This document shows, in pieces, positions 1 through 11,400 of a stretch of DNA of 64,000 bases; position 1 is the stretch's first letter; each line of letters starts with the position of its first letter. The stretch is taken from NCBI GenBank assembly GCA_030998225.1, contig JAPYXD010000753.1, forward strand, positions 4,030,001-4,094,000, given 5' to 3'. This DNA is from Diplolepis rosae. Taxonomy: Eukaryota; Arthropoda; Insecta; Hymenoptera; Diplolepididae. Position numbers and translations under genes: made by a program. A model generated the notes under the pieces. It was not told the DNA's origin. It ran no database searches and was given only the letters and a program-made list of their open reading frames with translations.

Positions 1-625
1 GAATCGCTGAAAATGTTACAGAAGACTTACGGTGAATCGACTTTATCAACAACACGTGCATATGAGTGACACAGTGGATTAAAAAGCGGTCGAGATGTGG
101 TGGAAGATTTGCCTCACTCTGGTCGGCCATCAACGTCTACAACTGAAGTTAAGATCGCTAAAGTAAAGGAAATGGTGACTGAAAATCGTCATTTAAGTTT
201 AAGAGAGATAGCCGCTGAACTTTCTCTGCCTCGCGAATCAATTCGTACCGTTTTAAACGATTGTTTGGACATGAAACTCGTTGCTGCTCGACTAGTTCCC
301 AAAGACCATCTCACAAGGCTATCATTGTGAACGAATTTCTGGCCAAAAACTCAACGAATATCATCGAATACCATAAACCATATTCACCTGATATAGCTCT
401 GGCCGACTTTTCTCTCTATCCAAAACTCAAATTACCACTTCGAGACACCCATTTTCAGTCGATAGAAGACATAAAATAGAATTCGCGGCGAAAACTGAAG
501 TCGATTCCGGAAAATGCGTTTAAAAAATGTTTAGATGATTGGATTATTCGTTGGCATAACGACGACATAAAAGCACATTATTTTTTCTGCTTTCTGGACG
601 AACTTTTTTTCGGTAAGGTTGTATT
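1..625 (+). pseudogene. Decayed mariner-family transposase fragment
   Basis: Remnant of a Tc1/mariner-superfamily transposase lying in the DYNC2H1 intron after exon 7. Frame 1 reads through a TGA at 67-69, where the family has Trp, into HSGLKSGRDVVEDLPHSGRPSTS-like sequence and the helix-turn-helix region up to LVAARLVPK near 300. The frame then changes and continues with the C-terminal block NEFLAKNSTN, YSPDIALADF and FQSIEDIK, followed by a stop at 477-479. The central catalytic core between the two blocks is deleted, so this copy cannot be active. The left end is cut by the window edge. Confidence 0.85.
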
Positions 626-781
626 CACGAAAACGACCAACTACTCAACTTTATTGAACTAAGACTTGACGTAATGAAGCAATTCTGAGGTCGGATTCGG
701 ATTCAGCGCCCAAAAGCCTTTGGAAAAGTATAATCTGGTCCTAGGGTCTAAAAAATGTCGGCCTGTGTAATTGATCATTAC

Positions 782-3700
782 CCAGGAATCCACCAGTTGT
801 TGTCGCTTCGCTTTAGCGTCTTTCGAAGCAGCAATCACCTTTTCAATAACTTCATCATATCCAGGTAAATCAGACAGCAGTTCTTTCCCTAACTTGTGCA
901 AACTATCCAACCTTAATTCAGATGATCTTGCTGCCTGAACTTCCTGTAAAATTAGTGGAGTATCCAAAAGATTATCCGTGTCAGGACCACCTCGGTAGGA
1001 CTCTAAAAACATTCAAACTAATTTTAAAAACTGGCATGAATGAAACTTCATTTAGTTGATGAATTGGAAGGTCTCTTACCAATTAGATAACCAAAAGATG
1101 AAAACAAAACTTCACGTTCGCTTCGAAGTTCTCGCATGATTCGCTCTCGTTTTATCAGGTCTCTGTATCTTATAAATTCGGAAACAATGGAAACTGAATT
1201 TTTGGCATTTGCTAATTGAGTTTTAAGCTTCTCCGCCACCTTTTTCTCAGCGGGAGCCAAACCATCTTCGAATTTTCGTTTAATTCTTTCCCAGTCCAGA
1301 TCCTTTTCATCTTCGGCTAGCCCTAGAAAAATCATTCTTTTAAAATTCTAATAAAATGTTAGTCTTTACTCGAAGACTTTTTCAAACCCACCTTGAAGAT
1401 CATCAAAGCTTTGGAGCAAAGTATCTGTTCCTAGATTGAGTCTCTCTTTAGATGTTAATAGCCTAGTTAACTGCCGATGCTGAGCTCTGAATTCAGAAAT
1501 TTCCCTACAAGAAATCAGAAAATATTATATTTTACGGTTCTAATCATCTTTTTGAAGGATATGGTACAGACTGGTTACGTGACTATCAAGAAAAACTCAT
1601 TTGACAGGGACGTCCCATGTCCCATAACTTCTCATTGAATTGGGTAATCGGCACAAGAATCTTGGACGTCATTGAACGTCTTAAGAAAATCTCACGGACT
1701 TTAATGTCAGATTTTTTGATTTTCTGAGGACGTCTAATATTTCCGAAAAGTCTTTTAAAAATTAGACGTCTGGAAGAAAACAGACACTGAACTTTTTGGG
1801 ACATTATTAAGACGTCTAATGTCTCTATACAGAATGGGTAGCCTTAATGGGAGAAACCTACCTCAATCGCTTGCCCAGTTTTGAACATTTGCTCGGAGTA
1901 AACTTTGAATCTTTCCAAGGGTGAAGGGAATGATGAGGCCAAAACAAACCAGTTAATCGTTCTGATACGGTAATCCATTTCTCACAGGCTGTGGCTCCCA
2001 ACTCTACAGCTTCATCTTTTACTCGACCTTCAGACGTCTTTACCTTAATTTAAAAAAATTTAATTTTATCCATCTTGAAATAAAAGGGTTGATCATTTTC
2101 GAAATTTGGTGCACACCCTTCTTTGAAATCTTTAAATTACATTTCTTGAAATCGTTTCAAAAATTCACCAGTGAATACGAAGAAAGTGGACGTAATTAGG
2201 ACGTCTTAAAAACGTCCCCGTGACCTCTATGTAGAGATTTTTGTTGGCCTGGGGCAGATTGCCCCCGCCCCCTCCAAGCTGCGCCCCTGCTTTCAAAGAT
2301 GAAACATTTTCCGGATAGCGAAAAGCCTTCCAGTGGGCACAGAGACAATGGACATATTTGGGACGATTTAAAAATGTCCCATGGACTTCTATTTCAGACA
2401 TTTTATTGTCTTCTTGACATCTTTTGTTCAAAAGATGTTTTTAAAACACATAATGTCTCCAGGATATCAAAAAATCCTGCCATAGAAGTCTTCAGGACAT
2501 CATTAAGACGTTCTAAAGACGTCAATGTTCCTACGTCTACTGTGTTACCATTAAGCTTCTCAGGACGTTTTCAAGACGATTCAAATGCGTCCCATATCCC
2601 TTCACTTACCGAATTCTTATTATAAAAATATTATATTATCATTAATATTATTGAATTTATTAATTACTTTTCTTCATTAAAAATTCTCAAATTCTCAAAT
2701 TCACAAAATATTTCAAAATAGGGTTTACCCTTGAATTTCGAGTAATGAGCCCCTTGTATCCAACTATATAATTTATTCATAGTATATCATACAACACTAA
2801 TGAGATTCTCGACGAGGATAACAACTTCGTTTCCAATAACGTCTAATAGTGTTTTCATACGATCTTCTGTATAAATTTGGCCTTTTAATTTCCAAAGATC
2901 ATCAACAAATCCTGAAGCTACCTCAAGAGCTTCTTCTACTCCAGCAAGACCCTCTCTATCAAAATCAAGAACATTTCTTTTTATCCTCAATATACAAACA
3001 AGCAAAATGGAAAGTAATTTACTATAATTAATATTACTTACCTTGAAGCAGCTGCGTTTTCAAGTTCGACCCGGATTTTTTTCAAAAAACTTCCAGCTTG
3101 TTGGTAAAGCTTTCTCTCTTCACTTTTTTTCACTTCTTTTAACTTCCGATGCCAATATAATTCCTCTTCCTCAATCGATATGGAGGGCCTTGGACCTAAA
3201 ATATCTTCCTCTAATTTTTTTAAAGAAGAAGCATCAACTCCTGAAGATTTAAGAGTAGGACCCCAAACTTGTCGAAGGGCTTCAACGAGAGCTGATCCAC
3301 CATTTTTACCCGTTGAGGTCACCTGAACAAGATCATGGAAATTTTCTTCCGTCACAGTAGCTGCATTTACCTATTTTTTCGATAAAAATAAGTTATTTAA
3401 CAAAAAAAGATGTCTTGAGGACTGTTTATAGCCAACGGAGAGAAAATTGGATGTCTTCGGAAGGTTTTAAGGACGTTCGAGGTAGTCCAATGTTACCCAG
3501 TATGCACAAGAACATTGAACGTCTTCAGGACGTCTTAAAGATGCCTAGAATAATTCTATGTCAGAATATTTGTGTCCTGAAGACGTCGTATGTCTTAAAG
3601 ACATCTTTTAGAAAAAAGACATCTATTAGACAAAAGACGTCTAGAAGGCAACAGAAATCCCGACACTGAAGTACTCGAGACGTCTTCAAGACGCTCCAAG

Positions 3701-5042
3701 AACGTCCAATGTGCCCGTACCTACTGGGTTAACTTTTTTATTTTGAGAACGTCATATATCTCAAAGACGTCTTTCGGACACGATGCGTCCAGAAAACAGC
3801 AAAAAGTCTGCCCTGGCGAAAGTTTAGAGATAAACCTGAATCAGTGAACGGACACCGATTCACAGTGACTATTCACTGATAGCAGCAGCTATAAGTCTTC
3901 CATTGAGAATCAGTGAAATTCGACTGATGAATCAGTGAAATCATTAGGTGTGAATAATAACATTAGCAATATATTTTAACGATAGATGAACTCGTTTATT
4001 TTAGGTTAAACACTAAAAAGTAATTACGTAATTATTATTATATATTGTAATTATTATTATGTATAATTATATTAAGTATCATTAAAACTTAAAGATCCAT
4101 CGTTATACTTTAATCGTTTTAATCGAATTCAAAAGTTATGTTCACGTGGCGCAGTTCACTGTTTCCTCAGTGAAATCAAAGCAGGGCACTGATTCATCAC
4201 TTGATATATTTTCACTGATATAATCAGTGACTATTTCACTGATTCAGGTTTAGAGAGTTGAGATTAGAATTCAATCCGAACCATTCCGGAATCTGTTTTC
4301 GGCCCGATCCGAAAAACGTTTTGTATCCCGCTTTATGAAAAATGGTCATGAATCAATCCAACTTAATCCGATCATTCCGCTTCAATCTAAGGCATCAATC
4401 CGAATCAATCTGGGCTCGGATTAATCCAACCCAAGTTATCAATCTGAATCATTCCAACCTCGGATTCATTCGGACTGAAATTTTCGTTAGATCCATCCAA
4501 GCTCGGATTGATTCGGATTGGCTCGGATTATAAAATTAGTTTGAATTCATTCGGATTGATGTCTTGGATTAAAGCGGAATGAGTCCGATTAAGTCGGATT
4601 GATTTTTTACCATTTTTATCAAACGAGATACAAAACGTTTGTCGGATTGGTTCGGACACAGATTTTAGAATGGCTTTAATTCGTTCGGATTGAATTCCTT
4701 TTCGAAACTTTCGCCAGGGTAGTATACTCAAGTTAGTGAGACGTTTTTATGACGCCCTGAAGACGTCCAATGTTCTCATGCCCTTTGGGATGCTTCTTAA
4801 AATGTTACCTTGAAAAAAACCAAAGTGTTTTTTCCCACTGGTAGTTCATTTGTTAATTTTAGAAGACTCTTATCCGCATTTTCATTAACTGGGTGTGCAC
4901 ACAAAGTTCTACACGTGGCTTGATCCAAAAACTTTTCAAGGGCACTATCATCTTGCGTATTAAAATCTTCGTTAGTTGAGATTCCAAAAAAATGTCCAGC
5001 AGTGGATAATATTACTCTCCTCCGTCTGTCCGCTACGACCAT
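782..5042 (-). CDS. DYNC2H1: Cytoplasmic dynein 2 heavy chain 1, N-terminal exons (3' end beyond window)
   Basis: Motor heavy chain of dynein-2, which drives retrograde intraflagellar transport in cilia; only the N-terminal tail (dimerisation/intermediate-chain binding) is here. Seven coding exons on the minus strand: 5042-4809, 3370-3042, 2985-2798, 2027-1862, 1504-1392, 1322-1080, 1002-782. They have GT-AG borders and matching phases (0,2,1,2,1,1,0) and sum to 498 codons with no internal stop. Segments recalled as similar to animal DYNC2H1: VTEENFHDL and LRQVWGP (exon 2), CEKWITV and LGKRL (exon 4), LAPAEKKVAEKLK (exon 6), LLSDLPGY (exon 7). The start is the ATG at 5042-5040, just upstream of a typical short N-terminus. 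The exon 7 donor (TGG|GTAATG) and the exon 3 donor (A|GTGTTG) are weak and chosen by phase and homology. Introns carry GACGTC and CGGATT repeats, and a mariner remnant follows exon 7. The insect orthologue is expected in ciliated sensory neurons. Confidence 0.9.
1590..1830. repeat. GACGTC-rich dispersed repeat (DYNC2H1 intron 4)
   Basis: Imperfectly palindromic stretch with many GACGTC hexamers spaced by short A/T tracts. The same family recurs at least a dozen times across the window. It occupies most of the intron 1505-1861. Confidence 0.75.
2170..2610. repeat. GACGTC-rich dispersed repeats (DYNC2H1 intron 3)
   Basis: One or two degenerate copies of the GACGTC family, including GGACGTTTTCAAGACG-like text, interrupted near 2245-2285 by a short GC-rich patch. 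The rest of the intron (2610-2797) is plain AT-rich sequence. Confidence 0.7.
3395..3745. repeat. GACGTC-rich dispersed repeat (DYNC2H1 intron 1)
   Basis: GACGTC-family copy ending in the family terminus CAATGTGCCCGTACCTACTG. A further short fragment of the family lies at 4735-4790. Confidence 0.75.
3811..4719. repeat. CGGATT palindromic element with a nested palindromic MITE
   Basis: Ends are inverted copies: CCCTGGCGAAAGTTT at 3811 and AAACTTTCGCCAGGG ending 4719. Internally it repeats ATCCGAATCAATCCG-type words whose reverse complements fill the second half, so the whole unit can fold back. A second palindrome (about 3826-4256, ends AACCTGAATCAGTGA and TCACTGATTCAGGTT) is inserted in its left arm. 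A relative of the inner element lies at 35712-35925. Confidence 0.75.
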
Positions 5043-5320
5043 TTTTCCCCATTTGAAAAAATGTTTGGAATATTTTTATGATTTGTGGAAGTAACACGTG
5101 TACTGCATTTTGCCACGTGTGTGGAAATTGTGGTCTCGACGGAAACACTATCGACTTACTACCTCGTGTGATCGAAGTGACAGTGACAGTCAGGGTTATC
5201 GTGTCCATGACAACGCAAAAGCAACAAAACTCGCGCAGGTTTGCACTGTACTACATTGCACCTGTCATCTCATCCCACGTGCATTGATAAGAAAAATATT
5301 TATTTTTCCTGACAATTCTC
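5043..5320 (-). promoter_or_regulatory. Putative DYNC2H1 promoter / 5' leader
   Basis: Sequence immediately upstream of the DYNC2H1 ATG. It is less AT-rich than its surroundings and holds several CACGTG hexamers (about 5096, 5115 and 5275) and an X-box-like site at 5201-5214. Open frames here on both strands look fortuitous. Confidence 0.45.
5201..5214. promoter_or_regulatory. X-box-like RFX binding site
   Basis: GTGTCCATGACAAC matches the palindromic X-box GTTGCCATGGCAAC at 11 of 14 positions. It lies 159 bp upstream of the DYNC2H1 start codon. RFX factors are known to drive ciliary and IFT genes, including dynein-2, through such sites close to the start. Confidence 0.5.
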
Positions 5321-5414
5321 ACAATTTTTTATAATTTTTTCGAATAATTTCAGTTAATTTTATTTTTAAAATTGGAAAGTTTGAAAAAATACATCTAAAA
5401 AATGTTAAAAATGA

Positions 5415-5910
5415 ATCCCTGGCGAAATTTTCGAAAAAGAACTCAATCTGAACGAATCCGAGCGATTCCGAAATGTGTTTCTAAACCATTTGAAATTATT
5501 CCAAACCAATCCGACAAACGTTTTGTATCTCATTTGATGAAAATCGGACAAAAATCAATTCGAGTTTATCCGATTCATTCCGCTTTGATCCGAGGCATGA
5601 ATCTGAATGAATCTGAAACAAGTTTCCAATCCGAGTAAATCCGAATCAATCCTAATGAATCCGAGGTCTAAATGATTGGGATTGATTAGGATTGAAAATT
5701 TAGTTTTGGATTAATTCAAGCTCGGATTCATTCGGATTGATGCCTCAGGTTACAGTGAAAAAAATAGGATACAAAACTTCATGCCTCGGATTAAAGTGGA
5801 ATAAATTGGGCTAAGTCGAATTCGTTTTTCATCAAACGAGATACAAAACGCTTGTCAGATTGGTTCGGAATGATTTGGAAATGCTCGGATTCATTCGGAT
5901 TGAATTCTAT
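5415..5910. repeat. CGGATT palindromic element
   Basis: Begins with CCCTGGCGAAATTTTCG and carries the family landmarks, including the internal ACAAACGTTTTGTATCTC and its inverted counterpart. The right end lacks the terminal CCAGGG. Confidence 0.7.
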
Positions 5911-6583
5911 AAAATCATAGGCTTTCTGTCATGAAGCATAAACAGAATTATCAATCGAAATTTTTTTTTATTGATATGGAAAATCTAATATTTCCTTATT
6001 GATTCCAATTTAAATTGTATGCCTTTCATTAAAGAAATTAATAATATATAAGTACGATATATATCAACGCATTAGGTATTTATTTATTGATTTTGAAAAT
6101 AAAATTCATTCAGAAGTAATCACTTGGATTTCAAAAGTTCATTATTATATTTGTATTCTTTCTTTCTAACTCTTGCAGCTTTTAGCACTTATTTGTATAA
6201 ATGAATTAAAATTTTAAATCCATCAACGTAAAGTAATTCCACTGACATATATGAATATTAAAGGTAATTTATTGCCTAACTCATTTTCATTTCGAGCTAT
6301 GATAAAATAAATCTTTCAAAAACAAGCTCTAATCGAAACTAAATATTATGTATATTAAAGAAAAGACATTTAAAGTGAGTATCGCCGTTATTACACGTAA
6401 AATAGAAAAAAATAATTTATAACATTGTATTATCTACATTTCTTCATCATGCATTATTATTACGAACATTTATGAATGATTTTTCACGATTTGAACGTTT
6501 GACGATTGTCAATATTATTCAAAAGTGCATGTCTTCAAGTATCAGAAACATTCAAAACTCCATAATCGATTTTTGGGGCTGTT
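5911..6583. other. AT-rich intergenic sequence, no recognised feature
   Basis: AT-rich DNA between a CGGATT element and a CCAGGTGG element. No convincing coding sequence or repeat was seen. Confidence 0.5.
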
Positions 6584-7276
6584 CCAGGTGGAATAGACGG
6601 GTTCATGGCAGTATTTACAAACGGCACAGTTCCGCGCCAGTTGTAAACAAGGAGCAATGCTTGTACTGGATAGATGGTACGGACCAAGGGTTGGCGCGGT
6701 ACTGGCATAGTACAGATCCAGTCTTGAGACCAAGTGTCGGCTAAAAATCGATTTCGGAGTAATGCCAGTACTGAACCAGTACAGATTTCAGTGCTCGCAT
6801 GGTACCGATGTCCAGTACTTCGCCAGTACCATTTGACAACTTCCAGCCAAGTTACCTTTCGGAGCCGCGCCGTTGGTAGGCCGTGCTTATGCCAACACTG
6901 TGCCAGTACCGCGCCAGTACTGCAAATCCTTCTGATGTACTGTCGCAAGGAGCAATGCCTGTACTTGACAGTTGATACCAGGCCGAGGGTTGGCGCGGTA
7001 CTGGCATAGTACAGACCCAGTCTTGCGACCAAATGTCAGCTAAAAATTGACTTCGGAGTAATGCCAGTACTAAACCAGTACATATTTCAGTGCTAGCATG
7101 GTACCGATGTCCAGTACCACGCCAGTACCAATTAACATCTTCCAGCCAAATTACCTTTCGGAGCCGCGCCGGTGGTAGGCCGTGCTTATGCCAACACTGT
7201 GCCAGTACCACGCCAGTACTACAAATCCTTCTACGGTACTGATGCCGTAGCAAGCCGGTTGTAAATTTCCACCTGG
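6584..7276. repeat. TIR element CCAGGTGG with an internal tandem duplication
   Basis: Inverted ends CCAGGTGGAA (6584) and TTTCCACCTGG (ending 7276). The interior is rich in GCCAGTAC words and contains a tandem duplication with a period near 297 bp (AAGGAGCAATGC at about 6650 and 6947). The long open frames here are on both strands and follow the repeat, so they are not taken as genes. A fragment of the same family is at 13843-13946. Confidence 0.7.
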
Positions 7277-7785
7277 GTTAGGTCGATTTTTGCGTACCAC
7301 TCCACATATTATAAAGATTCTTGGCTTAGCCTATATTTCTAAACTGTAAGCTTATGAGATTTGCTTTTTGTTATTGTAAGGAAAATAAATATTTTTACTT
7401 CGCGAATATTATGCCAATGAGGCCATATGGAACAATCGAACTACGTGACAATTATACTTTAATTCGTTCATGTGAGATAACGTTATCAATTTACAAGACA
7501 TCTTTCTCAAAATTTGGTAAACGTAACAAAAAACAGTAAAGTACGTCTTTTAACTTCATTTTAGTACAAACTTTTAAAAAATTATAAAATTTGTCAATAA
7601 TTAGAGGTAACTAAAAAATTACACAAAATTTTCAATCGAACGAAGTTGACAGACGTTCTATGTCGTCCTCTGTTGCATTTTTCTAATTTTCAGGAAAATA
7701 TTTTGTAAAATAAAAAAGTTATCTTACATGAACTTTTACAGGAATTTAATTGCGTGGCCTGATTGATTTCTAGTCTTGAAGACTG

Positions 7786-8000
7786 AATATCCACGTTTTG
7801 AAGTTCCTAGAATAATTAATTAAGGCGAAAGCAGATCAGAAGCTCATTACTACCAAGTATAAGGTGCTTATCGCAAGTAAAACTGAAGAATGATAAAGCA
7901 AAAATCGCGTAAAGACTGTAGAACTCAATTTCAACAATTTTCCGAAAATGAAGAAATGACCGATCATAAAATCAATTGAAAACGACTTTTTTCAAGAAAA
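7786..8000 (+). pseudogene. Relic of an upstream array copy: end of exon 5 plus 3' UTR
   Basis: From TATCCACGTTTTGAAGTTCC the sequence follows the last exon and 3' UTR of the array genes, including AGTAAAACTGAAGAATGATA and TCATAAAATCAATTGAAAA. The reading frame is broken by a TAG soon after the start. No exons 1-4 are found to its left, so an older copy was truncated near 7786. The preceding stretch 7277-7785 shows nothing recognisable. Confidence 0.7.
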
Positions 8001-8361
8001 AAATTGAATAGTCCATACACGAACACAAATTTCGCCTATTACACTGTTAAAAATATCTGTTTTGCAAACTTCCATTACATGTAATGGAAGTTTCTTTCAG
8101 TAACGTATATTAAATTTAAAATACTTTCATCATAAACAATACAAACTTTTATTTGAATTCTAATATATATATATGTATATATTTTAATAATGTTTGTTAA
8201 TTTTAATATATTTTGATTGAAAAAGTGATTAAATTCAATATAAATGTATATTAAAAAAATGTATGTAAAAATGTATAAAATTTTCTAATCCTTTTTGAAC
8301 AAAAAATTTTATTTACATTTTATAGACCTTGCGTAATAATAACGGCACACTAAATTATACC

Positions 8362-8369
8362 TATATATA
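8362..8369 (+). promoter_or_regulatory. TATA box of array copy 1
   Basis: TATATATA 38 bp before the ATG, inside a block conserved before copies 2 and 3 (TTATACCTATATATAGCTGC). The implied leader is only about 10-20 nt long. Confidence 0.65.
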
Positions 8370-8406
8370 GCTGCAGAAATTTTCCACAGCATAGTTTTGA
8401 AAATCA

Positions 8407-11400
8407 ATGAAGATGAAGACTCTTATCATTCTACTATGTGCGCATATAAGGGTGGGATATTCTTTAGGAGGTAAATACTTGTTTCATTTAAAATTCTAGT
8501 AATTGATCTTAAGTAATCAAGTAAATAAGATGAGATAGATTTTTTTCTAGTTTGCTATACACTGTTAAAGGAATAATTACACAGGTCTGCAAAAAAAAAT
8601 GTTGAATTTGTTCTAGAAAAGATAGGAGTCATTTCCAAAGTAGTTTTTCCCCTAGAATCCAAATCCGGCCTCGGAACTGCTCCAGCACGTCAAGTTTTTG
8701 AGTAATCCTAACCTAAAAGTGAAAAAACACGTTTTTTCGCTTTATTTGAGCACCCATAACTGCGCGAAATTTTATTATTTTTAAAATCTGAAAAAACCAC
8801 CAAAAAGAGCCAATTTTCAGTTTTCCATTTCACTGATTATTTATATGTATGATTTGAACTTTTATAACCAGAGATATCGCCAAATGAAAAAAAAATTGGA
8901 GGTTTTGCAATGAGCGACATATGAAGGAACAAACTTATAGGACGTCAAATTTGTTTTTTATTCTTGTTTCTGCTGAACGAGGCACTACATGGACGACAGA
9001 TCATTAACGGCAGGTGAGGCTCGACTTTTCACACCCCAAGTACGCTGTAACGTCCCTTCATATGTCGCTCATTGCGAAACCTGCAATTATTTTTTCAATT
9101 GTCGATATCTCTGGTTATAAAAGTTCAGATCTTATATATAATTAGTGAAATGGAAAGCTGAAAAGTGGCTCTTTTTGGCGGTTTTTTCAGATTTTAAAAA
9201 TATTAAAAATGTGCGAAGTTATGGGTGCTCAAATAAAGCGGAAAACCGTGTTCTTTGCACATTTAGGTTAGGATTACTCAAAAACCCCGGATCCGGTTTC
9301 TACGCTATAAATTGCTTCGGAAATGATCTTTATCTATTCCAGAACAAAACCATGCAGACCTGTGTTATTATAGCAAATGAATGAACAACAACAAATGAAC
9401 TTTTATGCACGAAGAAAATTGGACAGAAAATCTAGTTTATTTATTTGTTATTCAAGTTCATTTGTATTTAACTTTGCAGATTCATTCTGAAATTTTCGAA
9501 TTATCGTAAACAATATAATCTACTATGATAATTATGGAATTATTCTATACTCGTTTTTTCGTTACAGTTAAGAGTAGCGCAATGTTGTGTATTGCGCTAC
9601 AGAGGAATTTAATGTAAAAATCGAACTGCGTATGCGCCTATAGCCATACAGCATCGGTTAAACCTCGACTACGTCTTGGCTTCGATCTCCTGCGAGCATT
9701 GTCGCTCGTCGCGCAATAACCCTCATTGTGCGCCTAGGCACGTAATATACTATTCTAGTACATGATATGTTATTCTTCTTCCCACGTGAGAAATATTGTG
9801 AAGTTCATGTACATACGCATACATTCCTAACTTCCCATATTTTATTTTAACTGCTGATAATCCTAATAAATTCGAATTGGAAATTCGGTTTAGACTAATC
9901 CATTGTTTTCTTTTCACTTAGGGGTCAGATCAAATGAATTCGAATTTCGAATTTTCAATAGGGATGTTATGACATAGTATATTATGTGCCTAGGCGCATA
10001 ATGAGGGTTATTACGCAACGAGCGACAATGCTCGCAGGAGATCGAAACTAAGGCGTAGTCGAGGCGCGATCAGTCCTACGAGCATTTTAAGCGAGTCTCC
10101 TAATTACCCGAATGGTGTGCATTGGCACATATTCTATTTTATGTGACTTCGGCGCATATACGAATTTTTATGCGTACACTCGAATCCAATCTGAAAAGGT
10201 CGAAATTGCCGTGATTATCGCCCATCTCACTTGACATTTCGCGAATACTTCCGGCCATTTTGATTTTCTCTTTCTTGTGTAGTAGTATCTTCACTCAACG
10301 GTAGCGTATTGTAATAGAGCATGCGCAGTTCAAATGTACAAATCTTTGTCAGTAGGGTGCTAACGCTGTACGAAGAAGAAGAAGAATAAGAAGAAGATTG
10401 TACTCCGCTGTATAACTATAGGCGCATGCGCAGTTCAATTTTTTCATTACATTCCTCTGTAGCGCAATACACAACATTGCGCTACTCTTAACTCTAACGA
10501 AAAAACGAGTTTACGCGCCAGAGGCACATAAAAGTAATTGATTACCTTTGAATCTTTCGTATATAAAAGAAATTTCTTTTTCCTACAAGGTTATCTCAAG
10601 CTCTTTGGTGTTTTAATGCACAACGAGAATATTTTCGGCAGTGTATTCTTATATACACCATATGAAGCTTTAACTTCAATTAATGTAATAAAAAAATACA
10701 AGGAATTTGGATTAAATGAGAACTTTCCGAATAATGTTTTGGTTAAGTTCGGATTGGATACACATGATACAATACAGGCGTATGGTATTGATACTTATAA
10801 ACATTCTTTGATTGAAGGACTTATAATACTTAAAGTGAGTAATTTTACGCTTATCAGACGGTTCATATGTCATCTTACAGAATCTTAAATATTTACATAC
10901 TTCTAATTACAAAAATTAAACATTGCTGTAGTTGAATGGGGAAGTTAAGGAGCCGATAAAGAATGACGTACCGAAAGATTCGTCATTTATTCTGAATGCT
11001 CCTGTTCCTGGAGCTGGTTTCTACCTATTAAAATGGGTTATAAATCATGGAAATCGTAAGTTTGATGTGTTGAGGACATTTTAAATCTTTATTATATTCA
11101 TGCTGGGTTACTATAGAGTGTTGACAGTAGGTTTTTTATTCAATTGTGTTATCGTCAAATAATTTTTTTCAGAAAGAAAGCTAAAATATGAATATCATAG
11201 ATATGGAAAGGATGATCCTAATAAAGTATTTATAATTGCTTCAAAAGAAACCTTTGAAGTAAATATCAAGATTTTTACAGTTAAATTAGAAAAATATATA
11301 TACAGAGTGGGCACGAGTGGGTTGCAGAATAGGGAATATAATTGGGAGTAGTTTAGTATACGAAATACCGCCCAACATGCACTTTCGCTATTCGAAAAGA

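Noticed and set aside
659..781. Extension of DYNC2H1 exon 7 to a stop at 659
   Set aside because: The added 40 codons show no likeness to the family, and a phase-0 GT donor at 781-780 follows the conserved Trp. The tail is probably intron, though retention cannot be excluded.
6535..7253. Long minus-strand frames (up to 165 codons) in the 6.6-7.2 kb block
   Set aside because: They follow the tandem GCCAGTAC repeat, occur in more than one frame and on both strands, and show no domain. They are repeat artefacts.
10538..10888. Single-exon proteins of 116-117 aa at 10538, 21022, 27850, 37267 and 44376
   Set aside because: Each open frame runs through a clear acceptor (TTTCTTTTTCCTACAAG) and a GTGAGT donor. 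They are exon 2 of the five-exon genes plus intron sequence, not separate genes.
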